Part shown: positions 53,801 to 62,436 of the stretch, piece by piece
Position numbering within the stretch: the first letter of the stretch is position 1
How the letters are laid out: every line of letters starts with the position of its first letter
From: Desulfuromonadales bacterium
GTDB lineage: Bacteria; Desulfobacterota; Desulfuromonadia; Desulfuromonadales; JAGXHI01
Direction of reading: 5' to 3'
Assembly: GCA_024636295.1 (NCBI GenBank)
Contig: JAGXHI010000066.1
Location: 62,001-126,000, forward strand
DNA: 64,000 nt
Made by a program: the position numbers and the translations under genes
The notes under the pieces: generated by a model
Seen by the model: the letters and a program-made list of their open reading frames with translations, nothing else
Told to the model about the DNA's origin: nothing
Databases searched by the model: none

Positions 53801-54197
53801 GGTGGTTCGATCCGGGTTTGGCCCGACGAGCCCGCTGAAACCAGGGGTGCTGGTCCGAGGTGTGGTTGAGGACCAGTTCCGTGATGACCTTGATGCCCCG
53901 CTGGTGAGCCGCCTTGAGGAACTCCCGGAAATCTTTCAATGTATTGTACTGATCGTGGACGTTGCGGTAATCCGCGATATCGTATCCGTCATCGCGCAAG
54001 GGCGAAGGATAGAAGGGAAGAAGCCAGATGGCTGTGACACCCAGATCGCTCAGGTAATCAAGTTTCTGAATCAGGCCGCGGAAATCTCCGATTCCGTTGC
54101 CGTCTGAATCATAATAGGCCTTGATGTGCAGTTGGTAAACGATGGCATCACGATACCAGAAGGGATCCTCTTCTCTGCTCGGTTCTTCCAGGGGCAT
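50859..54197 (-). CDS. treS: Trehalose synthase fused to maltokinase
   Basis: The 1112-residue protein joins two enzymes. Residues about 10-560 are the GH13 trehalose synthase (IVYQLHIKAYYDSDGNGIGD, DGLRLDAVPYLFEREGT, LLAEANQWPED, FLRNHDELTLEM), which interconverts maltose and trehalose. Residues about 600-1100 are the maltokinase (Pep2-like), with KTRIHGDYHLGQVLF as the kinase catalytic loop and IIDFEGEP as the metal site. The fusion would channel maltose to maltose-1-phosphate for GlgE. Linked fusions of this type are known in several phyla. Confidence 0.95.
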   Translation of the reverse strand: MPLEEPSREEDPFWYRDAIVYQLHIKAYYDSDGNGIGDFRGLIQKLDYLSDLGVTAIWLLPFYPSPLRDDGYDIADYRNVHDQYNTLKDFREFLKAAHQRGIKVITELVLNHTSDQHPWFQRARRAKPGSNHRNYYVWSNTPEKYTDARIIFQDFETSNWAWDPVAKAYFWHRFYSHQPDLNFDNPNVQREMFRILDFWFGMGVDGLRLDAVPYLFEREGTNCENLPETHEFLKKLRDHIDSRFKNRMLLAEANQWPEDAVAYFGEGNECQMAFHFPIMPRMFMALQMEDRFPIMDILDQTPSIPESCQWAMFLRNHDELTLEMVTDEERDYMYRVYASDPRARINLGIRRRLGPLMLNNRRRIELMNILLFSLPGTPIIYYGDEIGMGDNYYLGDRDGVRTPMQWSPDRNAGFSKANPQKVYLPVIIEPEYHYESVNVENEQRNPSSLLWWMRRVIAMRKRFKAFGRGSLEMLSPDNPKVFAFIRRFEEETILVVANLSRFSQVVNLDLSRYAGMFPEEVFSRNRYPLIKESPYLLTLGIHDYYWFLLRPERRESLTVTPELSKFKLRPGRDWGDIFNGKAQVRLFEEILPGHLARARWFRSKARLIRQVSPLENLQFSEAGRSYQLALIQVMYTEGNQEIYSLPLAWLNRDQAKPLIDERPQAFVANLAIGEEEGVLIEAIYDEGFRNGLLKLIAGRKRIKGQQGEMTALPGTSFRRTRGRAAKILHSQVLKSEQSNSSLNYGDKFILKLYRGLEEGMNPDLETTRFLTERARFPQVPAFAGSLEYRRSGNVPITLGLLQNYVANQGDAWTFTLDVLHRFTERLLMQGEEIPKLPRKFPFLLSVDPADSTPEFQDILGGFSLEMFSLLGRRTAEMHLALASNTQDPVWRPEEFSTLYQRSIYQSMRSLVRRTFIQLAQNMEKLDEKDQDLAGRILASEKDILARMGRIMGRKITAMKTRIHGDYHLGQVLFTGKDFMIIDFEGEPTRSLSERRLRRSPLRDVAGMIRSFHYAARTSLRRHETDHGGLASLEPWFEFWYVYVSGHFLKNYLQRLGDVPILPGEREHLEIMLRAYLLDKSVYELGYELNNRPGWIGIPLAGIQTLLEEDKNG

Positions 54198-54207
54198 ATC
54201 CGTTCCT

Positions 54208-56226
54208 TTACATGAAATAGTCGAAATCCTGCTCCCGCCGCAGTCGACGGTTCACCCGGTAAATTATCGCCGGAACATCGCCGGGGTGGAGTTCGACCCG
54301 GTTCCATTCGGTGTTGCAGATCTGACGGGTATCGTCCAGCAGGTTATGGAGCAGAAAAGGCTGCTCCGCAGGGATCTCGAGGATATCGAGGGGAATTTGG
54401 ATGTTACCGGCTTGACGGTTGAAAGGATCGAGGCTGACTGCGATCAGCAGCAGATTCTCCCGGTCTTCGGAAATTTTCGTGTAACAAAGGATGTTGTCGT
54501 TGTCCGTCTGGCAGAAGTTGACATTCCAGGTCGTCTGCAACGCGGGGTTTTCCCGGCGGATCTGATTGATCCGGGCGATCAGGTCGCGCATGTTTTCCGG
54601 ATCATCCCAGTCCCAGTTCTTGATCTCGTATTTTTCAGAATCAAGGTATTCTTCTTTGCCCGGGATCGCTTGATTGACGAACATCTCGAAAGCCGGACCG
54701 TAAATTCCATAACTGGCGGACAGGGTGGATGCAAGAATGTGTCGGATGAGGAAAGCCGGTTTGCCGCCGTACTGAAGGATTTCCGGAAGAATGTCCGGTG
54801 TGTTGGGCCAGAAGTTCGGTCGGAAGAATTCCCTTGCCGGCGGTGTGCATAATTCCGTCAGGTATTGTTCCAGTTCCCGTTTCGTGTTGCGCCAGGAAAA
54901 ATAAGTATAGGATTGGCTGAATCCCAGTTTGGCCAGCCTGAACATGACTTTGGGGCGAGTGAACGCTTCTGAGAGGAAGATCACCTCGGGATGGTCTTTC
55001 CTGATTTCCGCGATGGTCCATTCCCAGAATCCGAATGATTTCGTGTGGGGATTATCCACGCGGAAAATAGTGACGCCCTTTTCGATCCAGTACAGAAAAA
55101 TATCCCTCAATCCTCTCCAGAGCCCCTTCCAGTCATTGGATTCAAAATCGAAGGGAATGATGTCTTCATACTTCTTGGGAGGATTCTCCGCATACTGGAC
55201 CGTCCCGTCGGGACGCCAACGGAACCAGTCCGGGTGCTGACGGACGAACGGATGTTCCGGAGATGCCTGGAAGGCAATGTCCAGCGCCACATCGATATCG
55301 TACCCTCTTGCCTGTGCCAATAGCCGCTCGAAATCCTCGATTGTCCCTAGTTTCGGGTGAGTTTCGGTATGTCCCCCCTCCGGACTGCCGATGGCCCAGG
55401 GGCTGCCCGGGTCCTCCTCGCGGGCGATGGTGGCGTTATTCTTTCCCTTGCGATGCGTCAACCCGATGGGATGGATCGGGGGCAGGTAGATGATGTCGAA
55501 TCCCATACGCGCGATTTCGGGCAGAAGCTGTTCGCAGTCGCGAAACGTCCCGTGACCTTTCCCGCCGGAAGGAGCGGAACGGGGAAAAAACTCATACCAT
55601 GCCCCGAACAGGGCCTTTTCCGGTTCGACCGCAACGGACAGTTGCCTTTCATAATGGGTGACAAGTTCGGGGTTATGGTGAATGGCCATGAGTTCCGCCA
55701 GTTCTTCCTCCCGGGCGACGGCCAGGGCCTGGGCGTCATCTTTCGCATCCCGTATACGCTCGGCATATTTCCGCAGAAGGAGGGCATCCTTGTCCCCCGC
55801 CCGGTCGGCCGCCTCTTGGATGAACTCCACTCCGATGAGCCGTTCGATTTCAAGGAAACGGCCCGCCTGGTATTTCTTGTCCAGATCGTGTTTCCACGTA
55901 CTGAAATGCTCGATTCGTCCAGCCAGGGAATAATGGTAGATCCCCAGTTCCTCCACGGTGAAGGCAGCCCTCCACCGGTCGTTGAGCAGAAACTGCATGG
56001 GAGTTTTCCGCCACTGCATTTCAGATTGATGGCGAAAAAGAAGCCATGCCGAGATCTCATCATGACCGTCGGCGAAAATATCGGCCTCCACGATTACTTT
56101 TTCTCCGATGACCCGCTTGACCGGGTATCGTCCTCCCTCAATTTCGGGTGCGACACCCTCGAACACCACGCGTCGTCTTCCATCTTCGGGAAATTTTTCA
56201 GTGGGGGGCGTATTGCTGACCGGCAT
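54208..56226 (-). CDS. glgE: Alpha-1,4-glucan:maltose-1-phosphate maltosyltransferase
   Basis: The 672-residue GH13_3 enzyme has an N-terminal beta domain, then YEFFPRSAPSGGKGHGTFRD. The active-site Asp lies in GVTIFRVDNPHTK and the Glu in VIFLSEAFTRP, typical of GlgE. It extends alpha-glucan chains with maltose from maltose-1-phosphate. ATG 56226 has AAGGAG upstream and is the first gene of the five-gene cluster. No glgA, glgB or glgC is in the window. Confidence 0.95.
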   Translation of the reverse strand: MPVSNTPPTEKFPEDGRRRVVFEGVAPEIEGGRYPVKRVIGEKVIVEADIFADGHDEISAWLLFRHQSEMQWRKTPMQFLLNDRWRAAFTVEELGIYHYSLAGRIEHFSTWKHDLDKKYQAGRFLEIERLIGVEFIQEAADRAGDKDALLLRKYAERIRDAKDDAQALAVAREEELAELMAIHHNPELVTHYERQLSVAVEPEKALFGAWYEFFPRSAPSGGKGHGTFRDCEQLLPEIARMGFDIIYLPPIHPIGLTHRKGKNNATIAREEDPGSPWAIGSPEGGHTETHPKLGTIEDFERLLAQARGYDIDVALDIAFQASPEHPFVRQHPDWFRWRPDGTVQYAENPPKKYEDIIPFDFESNDWKGLWRGLRDIFLYWIEKGVTIFRVDNPHTKSFGFWEWTIAEIRKDHPEVIFLSEAFTRPKVMFRLAKLGFSQSYTYFSWRNTKRELEQYLTELCTPPAREFFRPNFWPNTPDILPEILQYGGKPAFLIRHILASTLSASYGIYGPAFEMFVNQAIPGKEEYLDSEKYEIKNWDWDDPENMRDLIARINQIRRENPALQTTWNVNFCQTDNDNILCYTKISEDRENLLLIAVSLDPFNRQAGNIQIPLDILEIPAEQPFLLHNLLDDTRQICNTEWNRVELHPGDVPAIIYRVNRRLRREQDFDYFM

Positions 56227-56361
56227 TGAAAGCTCCTTATTGCTATATTTCAAAGGGACCCGATCTTAAAATGTATCAGGGAATGGAAATGAGGCAAGCC
56301 GGCCCTGTTTGAAGGGGTCCGGAGACAAGAGGGTCTCCGATACCGGCAAGGAGAGAAAAGA

Positions 56362-56757
56362 ATGAAAGATCTGAGCTGATTTCTGCAGTTCTCACTGATC
56401 CTTACGGCATTGACCGTATTGGCCGCATCCGTGGTTGATGCAACAGAGGTCACCGTGTACAAGGAAGGCGACAAGTACGTCAAGATCGGCGGTCTAATTC
56501 AGCTCCAGTATCATTTGATTGATCCAGCCGGGGGTGAGACGTCGGATGAAGTTCTCTTCCGAGGGCTGCGCCCCTGTATCGAGGGAAACATCCACAAGGA
56601 CTGGAAAGGCAAGTTCCAGTGGGACATGGACAAGGCCGAGGGCGAGAGGGAGGTCTTTACGAAAACAAAGAGACTCCTGAATTCGAAATTTCCAATTCGG
56701 GGGATCGATTCTTGCCCGGTTCAGAGGTGGGGCGGAAAAAGGGGCAGGGACTCCTGA
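56362..56757 (+). pseudogene. Phosphate-selective (OprO/OprP-like) porin, broken
   Basis: ATG 56362 has an AAGGAG site and encodes MKDLS, then TGA (56377-56379), then FLQFSLILTALTVLAASVVD, the rest of a signal peptide. Mature sequence YKEGDKYVKIGGLIQLQYHL and FRGLRPCIEGNIHKDWKGKF, then WDMDKAEG, matches the N-terminal barrel of phosphate-selective porins. Homology ends near 56660, after which the frame runs out. A full protein would be about 400 residues. It has both a nonsense codon and a 3' truncation, and its end overlaps the next gene. Confidence 0.8.
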
Positions 56758-58019
56758 TCACACCTCGGTTCGGGGCCTGCTCCTGAGGATAATGGAAGCT
56801 TCTTGCCTGAACTCCGGTTGCTCTCGATAAAGCTCTGCCTGATTCGAGCCTGAACACGCACCTCGCCCGAACGCAGACGCCGGAACATGCCGAGGGCCCA
56901 TAAAGGAAAACAGCGGCTGTGTTCGGGGGAACAGGAAGAGACGAGCGGGGCAAATATCGTATCGCTAAAATACGGTTCATCCCATGATCCATGTTCATTG
57001 CGGGTCTGGAGCAGGTAGTGAACTCCGCGCTGGACTGCTGCGCTGTTTGCTTCACCGGCCGCCAGAAGGCCGAGCAGGGCCCAGGCCGTCTGCGAAGGAG
57101 TGCTCGGGCCCCGCCTCGTCAGCGAGGGATAAATGCAGGAATGGCTGGGTTCTCCCCATCCTCCGTTTCGATTCTGGGATTCCTTGATCCAGGTGATGGC
57201 CCGTTGGATATACTCCTGTCCGGGATCCTCCTCCAGAAGGGACAGCGCCGAGAGAACCGACCAGGTACCGCAGAGGTCATTCCCTCCGCATCGGCCGAAC
57301 CATGGGCCGTTTTCCTTTTGTTCGCGGTGGAGAAAATTCAGACCTCTGGAGAGGGGGGAAAACTCCCGGTCATGACCCACCATGGCGAGAATTTCGATGC
57401 AGCGGGCCGTCGGAACCGGGGAGCTCGGATTGAGCGAGGCATGACCGGCCGCGAAGATATCGCTGCACAGATCTTTGTTGTTTCCATCGAAAACGCCCCA
57501 TCCGCCATCGGAATTCTGCATGGCGAGAATCCAGCGAATTTCTTCTTCTATTTGATCCCGGGATTCTTTTTTTTCCCATCCACCCGTTTGCAGCAGCACC
57601 ATCAGGGCCATGGGCATATTGTCGATGTCCGGGTACCGGGTGTTCTCGAACTGCTGCTCATAAAGCCGGTTCGCAGAGTCAAGAAAGGAATCCTCCTCCG
57701 TCTGGCCGCTTTCGATAAGGGCAATCAGGGAATGGGCCGTACCTTCGGGGCCAAAGCTCCATAACCTTCCGGTGCTCTGCAGGGACAGGAGATGGAGCCG
57801 GGCTTTTGCCAGGGAATCATCCAGCTGTTGTACCGAGAAAAGCGGAATATGGCGATCGTTACGGGGGGGCTTCCCCGGAGCACGGAAAGAGTGGGGCGCC
57901 TTTTCGCGTTGCCGCGACGCGTACGAGGCCTTGCATTGAAACTTCATTTGGTGAAATCTCCCGGTACGCAAGAGTATGCGCCTTTCTTTTTTTGCTTTTG
58001 GGACGGAAAAAATAACCAA
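56721..58019 (-). CDS. Short squalene-hopene cyclase-like protein, possibly degenerate
   Basis: The 432-residue protein resembles the C-terminal half of squalene-hopene cyclases (usually about 650-700 residues). It has QW-type repeats (MQNSDGGWGVFD, SQNRNGGWGE, STPSQTAWALLGLLAAGE) and a closing FPLWALGMFRRL. The catalytic DxDDTA motif reads DIDNMP, lacking the third Asp and Thr. Other core positions have also drifted (NYIYGT is NDLCGT). About 250 central residues of the N-terminal half are absent. The start is uncertain; ATG 57947 is an alternative. It may be a decaying gene or a variant terpenoid enzyme. Confidence 0.7.
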   Translation of the reverse strand: MVIFSVPKAKKERRILLRTGRFHQMKFQCKASYASRQREKAPHSFRAPGKPPRNDRHIPLFSVQQLDDSLAKARLHLLSLQSTGRLWSFGPEGTAHSLIALIESGQTEEDSFLDSANRLYEQQFENTRYPDIDNMPMALMVLLQTGGWEKKESRDQIEEEIRWILAMQNSDGGWGVFDGNNKDLCSDIFAAGHASLNPSSPVPTARCIEILAMVGHDREFSPLSRGLNFLHREQKENGPWFGRCGGNDLCGTWSVLSALSLLEEDPGQEYIQRAITWIKESQNRNGGWGEPSHSCIYPSLTRRGPSTPSQTAWALLGLLAAGEANSAAVQRGVHYLLQTRNEHGSWDEPYFSDTIFAPLVSSCSPEHSRCFPLWALGMFRRLRSGEVRVQARIRQSFIESNRSSGKKLPLSSGAGPEPRCDQESLPLFPPHL

Positions 58020-58102
58020 AGAGAAATTAGTTTAAATTAATATCACTGTTAAGCAAGCGAAAAAGGAAGAGAAAACTTCGAGAAGGGAAATTGTGGATGT
58101 TT

Positions 58103-59458
58103 TCAGCGGCCTTCCCCGGTCAACCCGAAACTCTGTTCCAGCTCTTTAAAAATGGCCAGGTAACGTTTTCGGATTTCTTCCCGGTCGGTTTTCAAAAGGA
58201 TTCCGGACCGACTGGCTTCTTCAATGAGGGATGCCTGCTGAAGAAGTATCTCACGGTGTTTTTCGTTTTCGATGCGGGGAATCATGGTGCCGATCACCTC
58301 CAGAAGGCGGAGAGTGACCGGAAGGCTGTTACTGACATTCTGTCGAAGAGGATTCAGGGCCGTTTGCACCAGGTCTTCAAATAAAACGGGCGCAACAATG
58401 ACACGCAGGTCTCCCTGCTCGTCATGCCAGTAGGGGGAAGGGACGTCTCGCAGGGAAAAATCCGAAAGCATGGAACTTAGGAAGTCAACGCAAGTGACGG
58501 CGGTGAAGGGATCGTTGACACCAGTGGAGAGGGAGCGAAGTGCGATCTCCACCAGTTCCCTTACAAGAAATTCGATATCTTGCTTCGGAGTGCGTTTTGC
58601 GCCGAGAATGAAGGATCCGTTGATCCTGTCGTCCAGTTTACCCTCCATGGCTTTTCGTGCGGGATAGGCGGTCGCCAGAGGTGTCTTGCGGAGGACGAAA
58701 TTCCCCGGTCGTCGCTCAATCCTGAGCACCAGATCATATTTTTGGGCCAGATCCATCAGGGTATCCACGTCCACGGCCTGTACGTATCCCGAAGTCCTGG
58801 AAACCACGGGAAGGGAATCGCTGTTGAAGTTCTCGGGTAATCGATCGGCCGCTGTCATCTCCCATCCCGCTTCGCCCGGTGTGATCTCCTTGGGATAGAT
58901 CCGGTTCAGAACGGATCGAAAATCGCTGCTGACCTTCTCGATAATAGTATTGACCTGAATCGATTCCGCGGCATGATGAATGAAGAAGATGAGGACTCCG
59001 ACGCTGGCGACTGCCAGCATCAGAGCGAGCGTAACGGATAAATGTGGAACAAAGGTATTCATTTCTCCGCTCCGCACCGTGCGCAGAACTACAAGACAGA
59101 AAAGATATGTGGAGATGAAGACGCCGAAAACCACCTGATTGCTTCGATCACGCATGAAATTGTACAGAAGACGGGGACCGAATTGTCTCGACGCCAGTGA
59201 AAGTGCGACGATGATGATGGAGAAAACCACACCCGTTACTGTGATGCTGCTACCTGCAATCGTAGAGAGAACTTCCCTGGCCCCCTCCGCCTTGATCCAG
59301 TAAAACCAGGTCTTTTCGGTGAGAAAAAGAAATCCAAAACGCAGGTCCAACTGGATGGCGGCCAGGGCGATGCCCATGGAGAACAGCGCCATCACGGTGG
59401 GAATGAACCAGTAACTGGAACGCAGATTCTCCCAGATGTTGGCAAGATGGGTCTTCAT
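58103..59458 (-). CDS. DUF2254 membrane protein
   Basis: The 451-residue protein has four N-terminal membrane helices (SYWFIPTVMALFSMGIALAA onward), then a soluble C-terminal part (PVVSRTSGYVQAVDVDTLMD). The family segment STIAGSSITVTGVVFSIIIV, followed by LASRQFGPRLLYNFMRDRSN, identifies DUF2254. The function is unknown. It follows the Na+/Ca2+ antiporter gene after 61 bp. Confidence 0.9.
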   Translation of the reverse strand: MKTHLANIWENLRSSYWFIPTVMALFSMGIALAAIQLDLRFGFLFLTEKTWFYWIKAEGAREVLSTIAGSSITVTGVVFSIIIVALSLASRQFGPRLLYNFMRDRSNQVVFGVFISTYLFCLVVLRTVRSGEMNTFVPHLSVTLALMLAVASVGVLIFFIHHAAESIQVNTIIEKVSSDFRSVLNRIYPKEITPGEAGWEMTAADRLPENFNSDSLPVVSRTSGYVQAVDVDTLMDLAQKYDLVLRIERRPGNFVLRKTPLATAYPARKAMEGKLDDRINGSFILGAKRTPKQDIEFLVRELVEIALRSLSTGVNDPFTAVTCVDFLSSMLSDFSLRDVPSPYWHDEQGDLRVIVAPVLFEDLVQTALNPLRQNVSNSLPVTLRLLEVIGTMIPRIENEKHREILLQQASLIEEASRSGILLKTDREEIRKRYLAIFKELEQSFGLTGEGR

Positions 59459-59519
59459 ATCTTCTCCTCACAGAAAAAATGCCCCCTACGCCTGACCCGG
59501 AGTTTTGCGCAACGGCGGA

Positions 59520-60548
59520 TCAGCCGGAACCCCTGAGCATCACCATGGCCAGAATGTAAATGGCGAGGACGAGAAAGCTCTCGAAGCCGATATTTGCAAT
59601 CCCCCGCTTCTCCCTCTGGAGAAGACCCATGACCAGAACCCCCACCATAACGAGGGTGAGCGCGACCAGGGTGATCTCGCGGGAGGTGGCTGCATGATAA
59701 ATCGATCCCTTGCGGTAAACCGTATCCGCCACGGCGGCGAAGAGGGTGTCGAAAGCATTGCCTCCGAGGATTCCTCCCACGGCCAGGGAGAGCGCGCCCT
59801 GCCGAACGGCGGCGATGGAGGTGACAAGCTCCGGGAGGGAGGTTGTCACGGCCAGCATCAGCCCTCCCACCAGACTTTCGGAAAGACCGGTCTGCGAGGC
59901 GATCGATACGGCGCAATGGGTCAACACCCAGCCGGCGACAATGATCAGAAAAGCGCTGAGAAAAAAACCGGTCCATAATTTCTTCAGCGACTCTCCGGCC
60001 GGAGTCTCTTCCGGCACATCCTGCCAGGTCTCCCGGGTCATGCGCGGGCGCCACATGGGTTCGGTATGGGAGCGCAAGACCAGGCGCATGCCGAAGATAT
60101 AGGTTATCAGAAGGATCGGTGTGACCGGGTGGATTCCCAAAAAGCTGACCTGGGGGCCTACCATGCCCACCATCAGGATGGAAAGCAGGACAATCAGAAG
60201 GCTGCCCTGAATCATATTGGTTACATCCGCCGCCGCGTGCTCCAGGTTGACCCGGGGATGGACCATATCGGCAATGGCAAGAAATGCTGTCTGCGCGGCG
60301 ATACCACCGAAGGCGTTTGCCAGTGCCAGGGTGGGGTAATTCTCCGCAGCAGCCGTTACCGATGCCGTAATTCCGGGGAGAGATGTGCACGCTCCAAGGA
60401 AAACGGCTCCCATAAATGCTTCTCCGAGTCCGGTGCGGTCGGCCAGCCGGTCGACCCCCCTGGCCAGACGGGTTCCCACCAGTGCGATGATTACGGCCAT
60501 GGCAATAAAAAGCGGGATGCTGATCTGAAGAGGCCAGATTTCAATCAT
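59520..60548 (-). CDS. Sodium/calcium exchanger-family antiporter
   Basis: The 342-residue protein has about ten membrane helices and two inverted alpha-repeat motifs: GACTSLPGITASVTAA in the first half and AVTTSLPELVTSIAAVRQGA in the second, the conserved acidic/Ser-Pro ion sites of the CaCA superfamily. In the first repeat the usual Glu after Pro is Gly, which may change the ion site. It exports Ca2+ or a related cation using H+ or Na+. No riboswitch was recognised upstream. Confidence 0.9.
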   Translation of the reverse strand: MIEIWPLQISIPLFIAMAVIIALVGTRLARGVDRLADRTGLGEAFMGAVFLGACTSLPGITASVTAAAENYPTLALANAFGGIAAQTAFLAIADMVHPRVNLEHAAADVTNMIQGSLLIVLLSILMVGMVGPQVSFLGIHPVTPILLITYIFGMRLVLRSHTEPMWRPRMTRETWQDVPEETPAGESLKKLWTGFFLSAFLIIVAGWVLTHCAVSIASQTGLSESLVGGLMLAVTTSLPELVTSIAAVRQGALSLAVGGILGGNAFDTLFAAVADTVYRKGSIYHAATSREITLVALTLVMVGVLVMGLLQREKRGIANIGFESFLVLAIYILAMVMLRGSG

Positions 60549-60573
60549 GTTGATCCCTTAAATCCTTCCCTTA

Positions 60574-61482
60574 TTGAGTTCCGGCATTTTTACTATCTTA
60601 GCAGAGAGCGAGTGCATTGGGAGAGAATGGGATGCTGTCTTCACATTTTACAGCGACAGGGATGCTTCACAGAGCCGGCCTTGCGCGGGGAATCCGGTAC
60701 GGATTTCTGTTGACCATTACAGTCATGAGATGTATGAATCTGGATTTGCCGCCTTTCCGGCGGCGGTCGCTTCCTGGCTGGGCTGGAGGTACAGTTTTCT
60801 GGTTCTTGCAGCCAGTCTGGTGTTCTGTTTTTTCCTTCTGGGGCGGCTGCGGGTGGAGAAATCCATACGGCTGGTCAAGCCGTCCCCTCGGATCCTGCTG
60901 CGAATTCTTGAAAATCGCACCTGCCGCAATCTTTATCTGACGGTGTTCTGCCTTTTTCTTGTGTTCTCCGCGGTCATGAATTTTCTGCCTTTTCGCATGA
61001 CGGAAATAAACGAAAAAGCCAATGAATTCCGCATCGGCCTGATGTATGCTGGATATGTCATGGGCCTGGCCACTTCCCTGAATGCCGTATGGATTTCCCG
61101 TCGTGTGGGCGGAGAAAGGAGGGCGATTCTTCTTGGACTCGCCTTTTTTGCCGCTTCCCTGATGACCCTTGGGTTTCCCCGCGCGGGAATTCTGTTCCCG
61201 ATGATGTTTTTTTTCTGCGGGGCGATGTTTCTGGTCCACGCCACCGCCTCGGGATATCTGAACCGCTTCGCGGGGGAAAACAAAGGGATGGTCAACGGCC
61301 TGTATGTTTCATTCTACTATGGCGGCGGAGCCGTCGGTTCCTGGCTTCCGGGGCTCGTTTACCGGAATTTCGGGTGGGGGGCTTTTCTTCTTGTTTTGTC
61401 CATCGTAATTTTCGGCGCCTTTCTTGCCGCAGCACGTATTCCTTCCGCGTCACTCCGAGAGGATAGAAGAAGTGTATGCTAG
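60574..61482 (+). pseudogene. MFS transporter, 5'-truncated
   Basis: From about 60730 the frame encodes SGFAAFPAAVASWLGWRYSF, which corresponds to helices 5-6 of an MFS transporter, then the central loop and six more helices (LYLTVFCLFLVFSAVMNFLP onward). Only about 8 of 12 helices are present; the first four are missing and the preceding 50 codons look non-native. A stub from ATG 60730 would lack a substrate path. It probably is an inactive remnant. Confidence 0.75.
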
Positions 61483-61569
61483 GGTTATTGACAGAACCTT
61501 GATGGTACGGTATTTATGAATGCTTTGTTTGAGAATTTTTCATCACCAATTAAGGCGAAAGGATTTAAA

Positions 61570-62325
61570 ATGAAACGATTGTTTTGGGTGGCCCTGATGA
61601 TTCCGATTTTCCTGCTTCCGGCGAGCGGCTGCATCGCCGAGGAAAAGGCACAGTCCCCAGTGGAACTTAAGGACCTCAAGGACAAGGTCAGCTACGCCAT
61701 AGGCCTGAGTATCGGGCGGGATTTCAAGAATCAGGATCTGGAAATCAACCCGGATATTCTGGCCCAGGGGATTCGGGACTCCCTTCAGGGCAACGATCCC
61801 CTGATGAGTGATGAAGAAATCAAAGAAACCCAGATGGCTTTTCAGGAGGAAGTCAGAGCCAAACAGCAGAAATTAATGGAAATGGCCGCCGAAAAAAATG
61901 TCCAGAAAGAACAGACCTTTCTGGAGCAAAATAAGAAGAAGGAAGGCGTAAAGGTTACCGAAAGTGGTCTGCAGTACGAGATCATCGAGGAAGGAACCGG
62001 GCCCAAACCTGATCCGACCGACCAGGTGAAAGTGCATTACAGCGGCACTTTGCTGACAGGCTCCGAGTTCGACAGCTCATACCAGCGCGGAGAGCCGGCG
62101 GTATTTCCGGTGAACGCGGTTATTCCCGGCTGGACCGAGGCCCTCCAAATGATGAAGGAAGGCGCTAAATGGAAGCTCTATATTCCCTCCAGACTCGCCT
62201 ATGGGGAGCGAGGCGCCGGGCAGAGCATCGGCCCGAATGAGACCCTGGTTTTCACGGTGGAACTTCTCGAGGTTATGAAGGAAGATCAGGAAGGAAAAGG
62301 AACGAAGGAACAGAAAAAAGATTAA
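61570..62325 (+). CDS. FKBP-type peptidyl-prolyl cis-trans isomerase (Mip-like lipoprotein)
   Basis: The 251-residue protein has a lipoprotein-type signal (MKRLFWVALMIPIFLLPASG followed by C). A helical FKBP_N dimerisation domain follows (KVSYAIGLSIGRDFKNQDLE), then the FKBP domain from about residue 150 (VKVHYSGTLLTGSEFDSSY, AVIPGWTEALQMMKEGAKWK, LYIPSRLAYGERGAG). It assists folding in the periplasm. ATG 61570 has AAAGGA upstream. A terminator follows at 62348-62386. Confidence 0.94.
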   Translation: MKRLFWVALMIPIFLLPASGCIAEEKAQSPVELKDLKDKVSYAIGLSIGRDFKNQDLEINPDILAQGIRDSLQGNDPLMSDEEIKETQMAFQEEVRAKQQKLMEMAAEKNVQKEQTFLEQNKKKEGVKVTESGLQYEIIEEGTGPKPDPTDQVKVHYSGTLLTGSEFDSSYQRGEPAVFPVNAVIPGWTEALQMMKEGAKWKLYIPSRLAYGERGAGQSIGPNETLVFTVELLEVMKEDQEGKGTKEQKKD

Positions 62326-62347
62326 GCTCCGGTTTTCCTGACCTATC

Positions 62348-62386
62348 AGGGCCGTCTCCGCTATTCAGGCAGGGACGGCCCTTTTT
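62348..62386 (+). terminator. Intrinsic terminator after the FKBP gene
   Basis: AGGGCCGTC (62348-62356) pairs with GACGGCCCT (62374-62382), followed by TTTTT. Its position 23 bp after the FKBP stop fits a rho-independent terminator. The next gene starts 51 bp later. Confidence 0.85.
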
Positions 62387-62436
62387 CCCTGTGGCAGGGA
62401 CTTCGCGTCGGAATGCCCCCGGACTGAGAGGTAATC

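Noticed and set aside
56377..56379. TGA in the porin signal peptide as a selenocysteine codon
   Set aside because: A signal peptide position has no use for selenocysteine, the gene is also truncated, and no SECIS-like stem follows.
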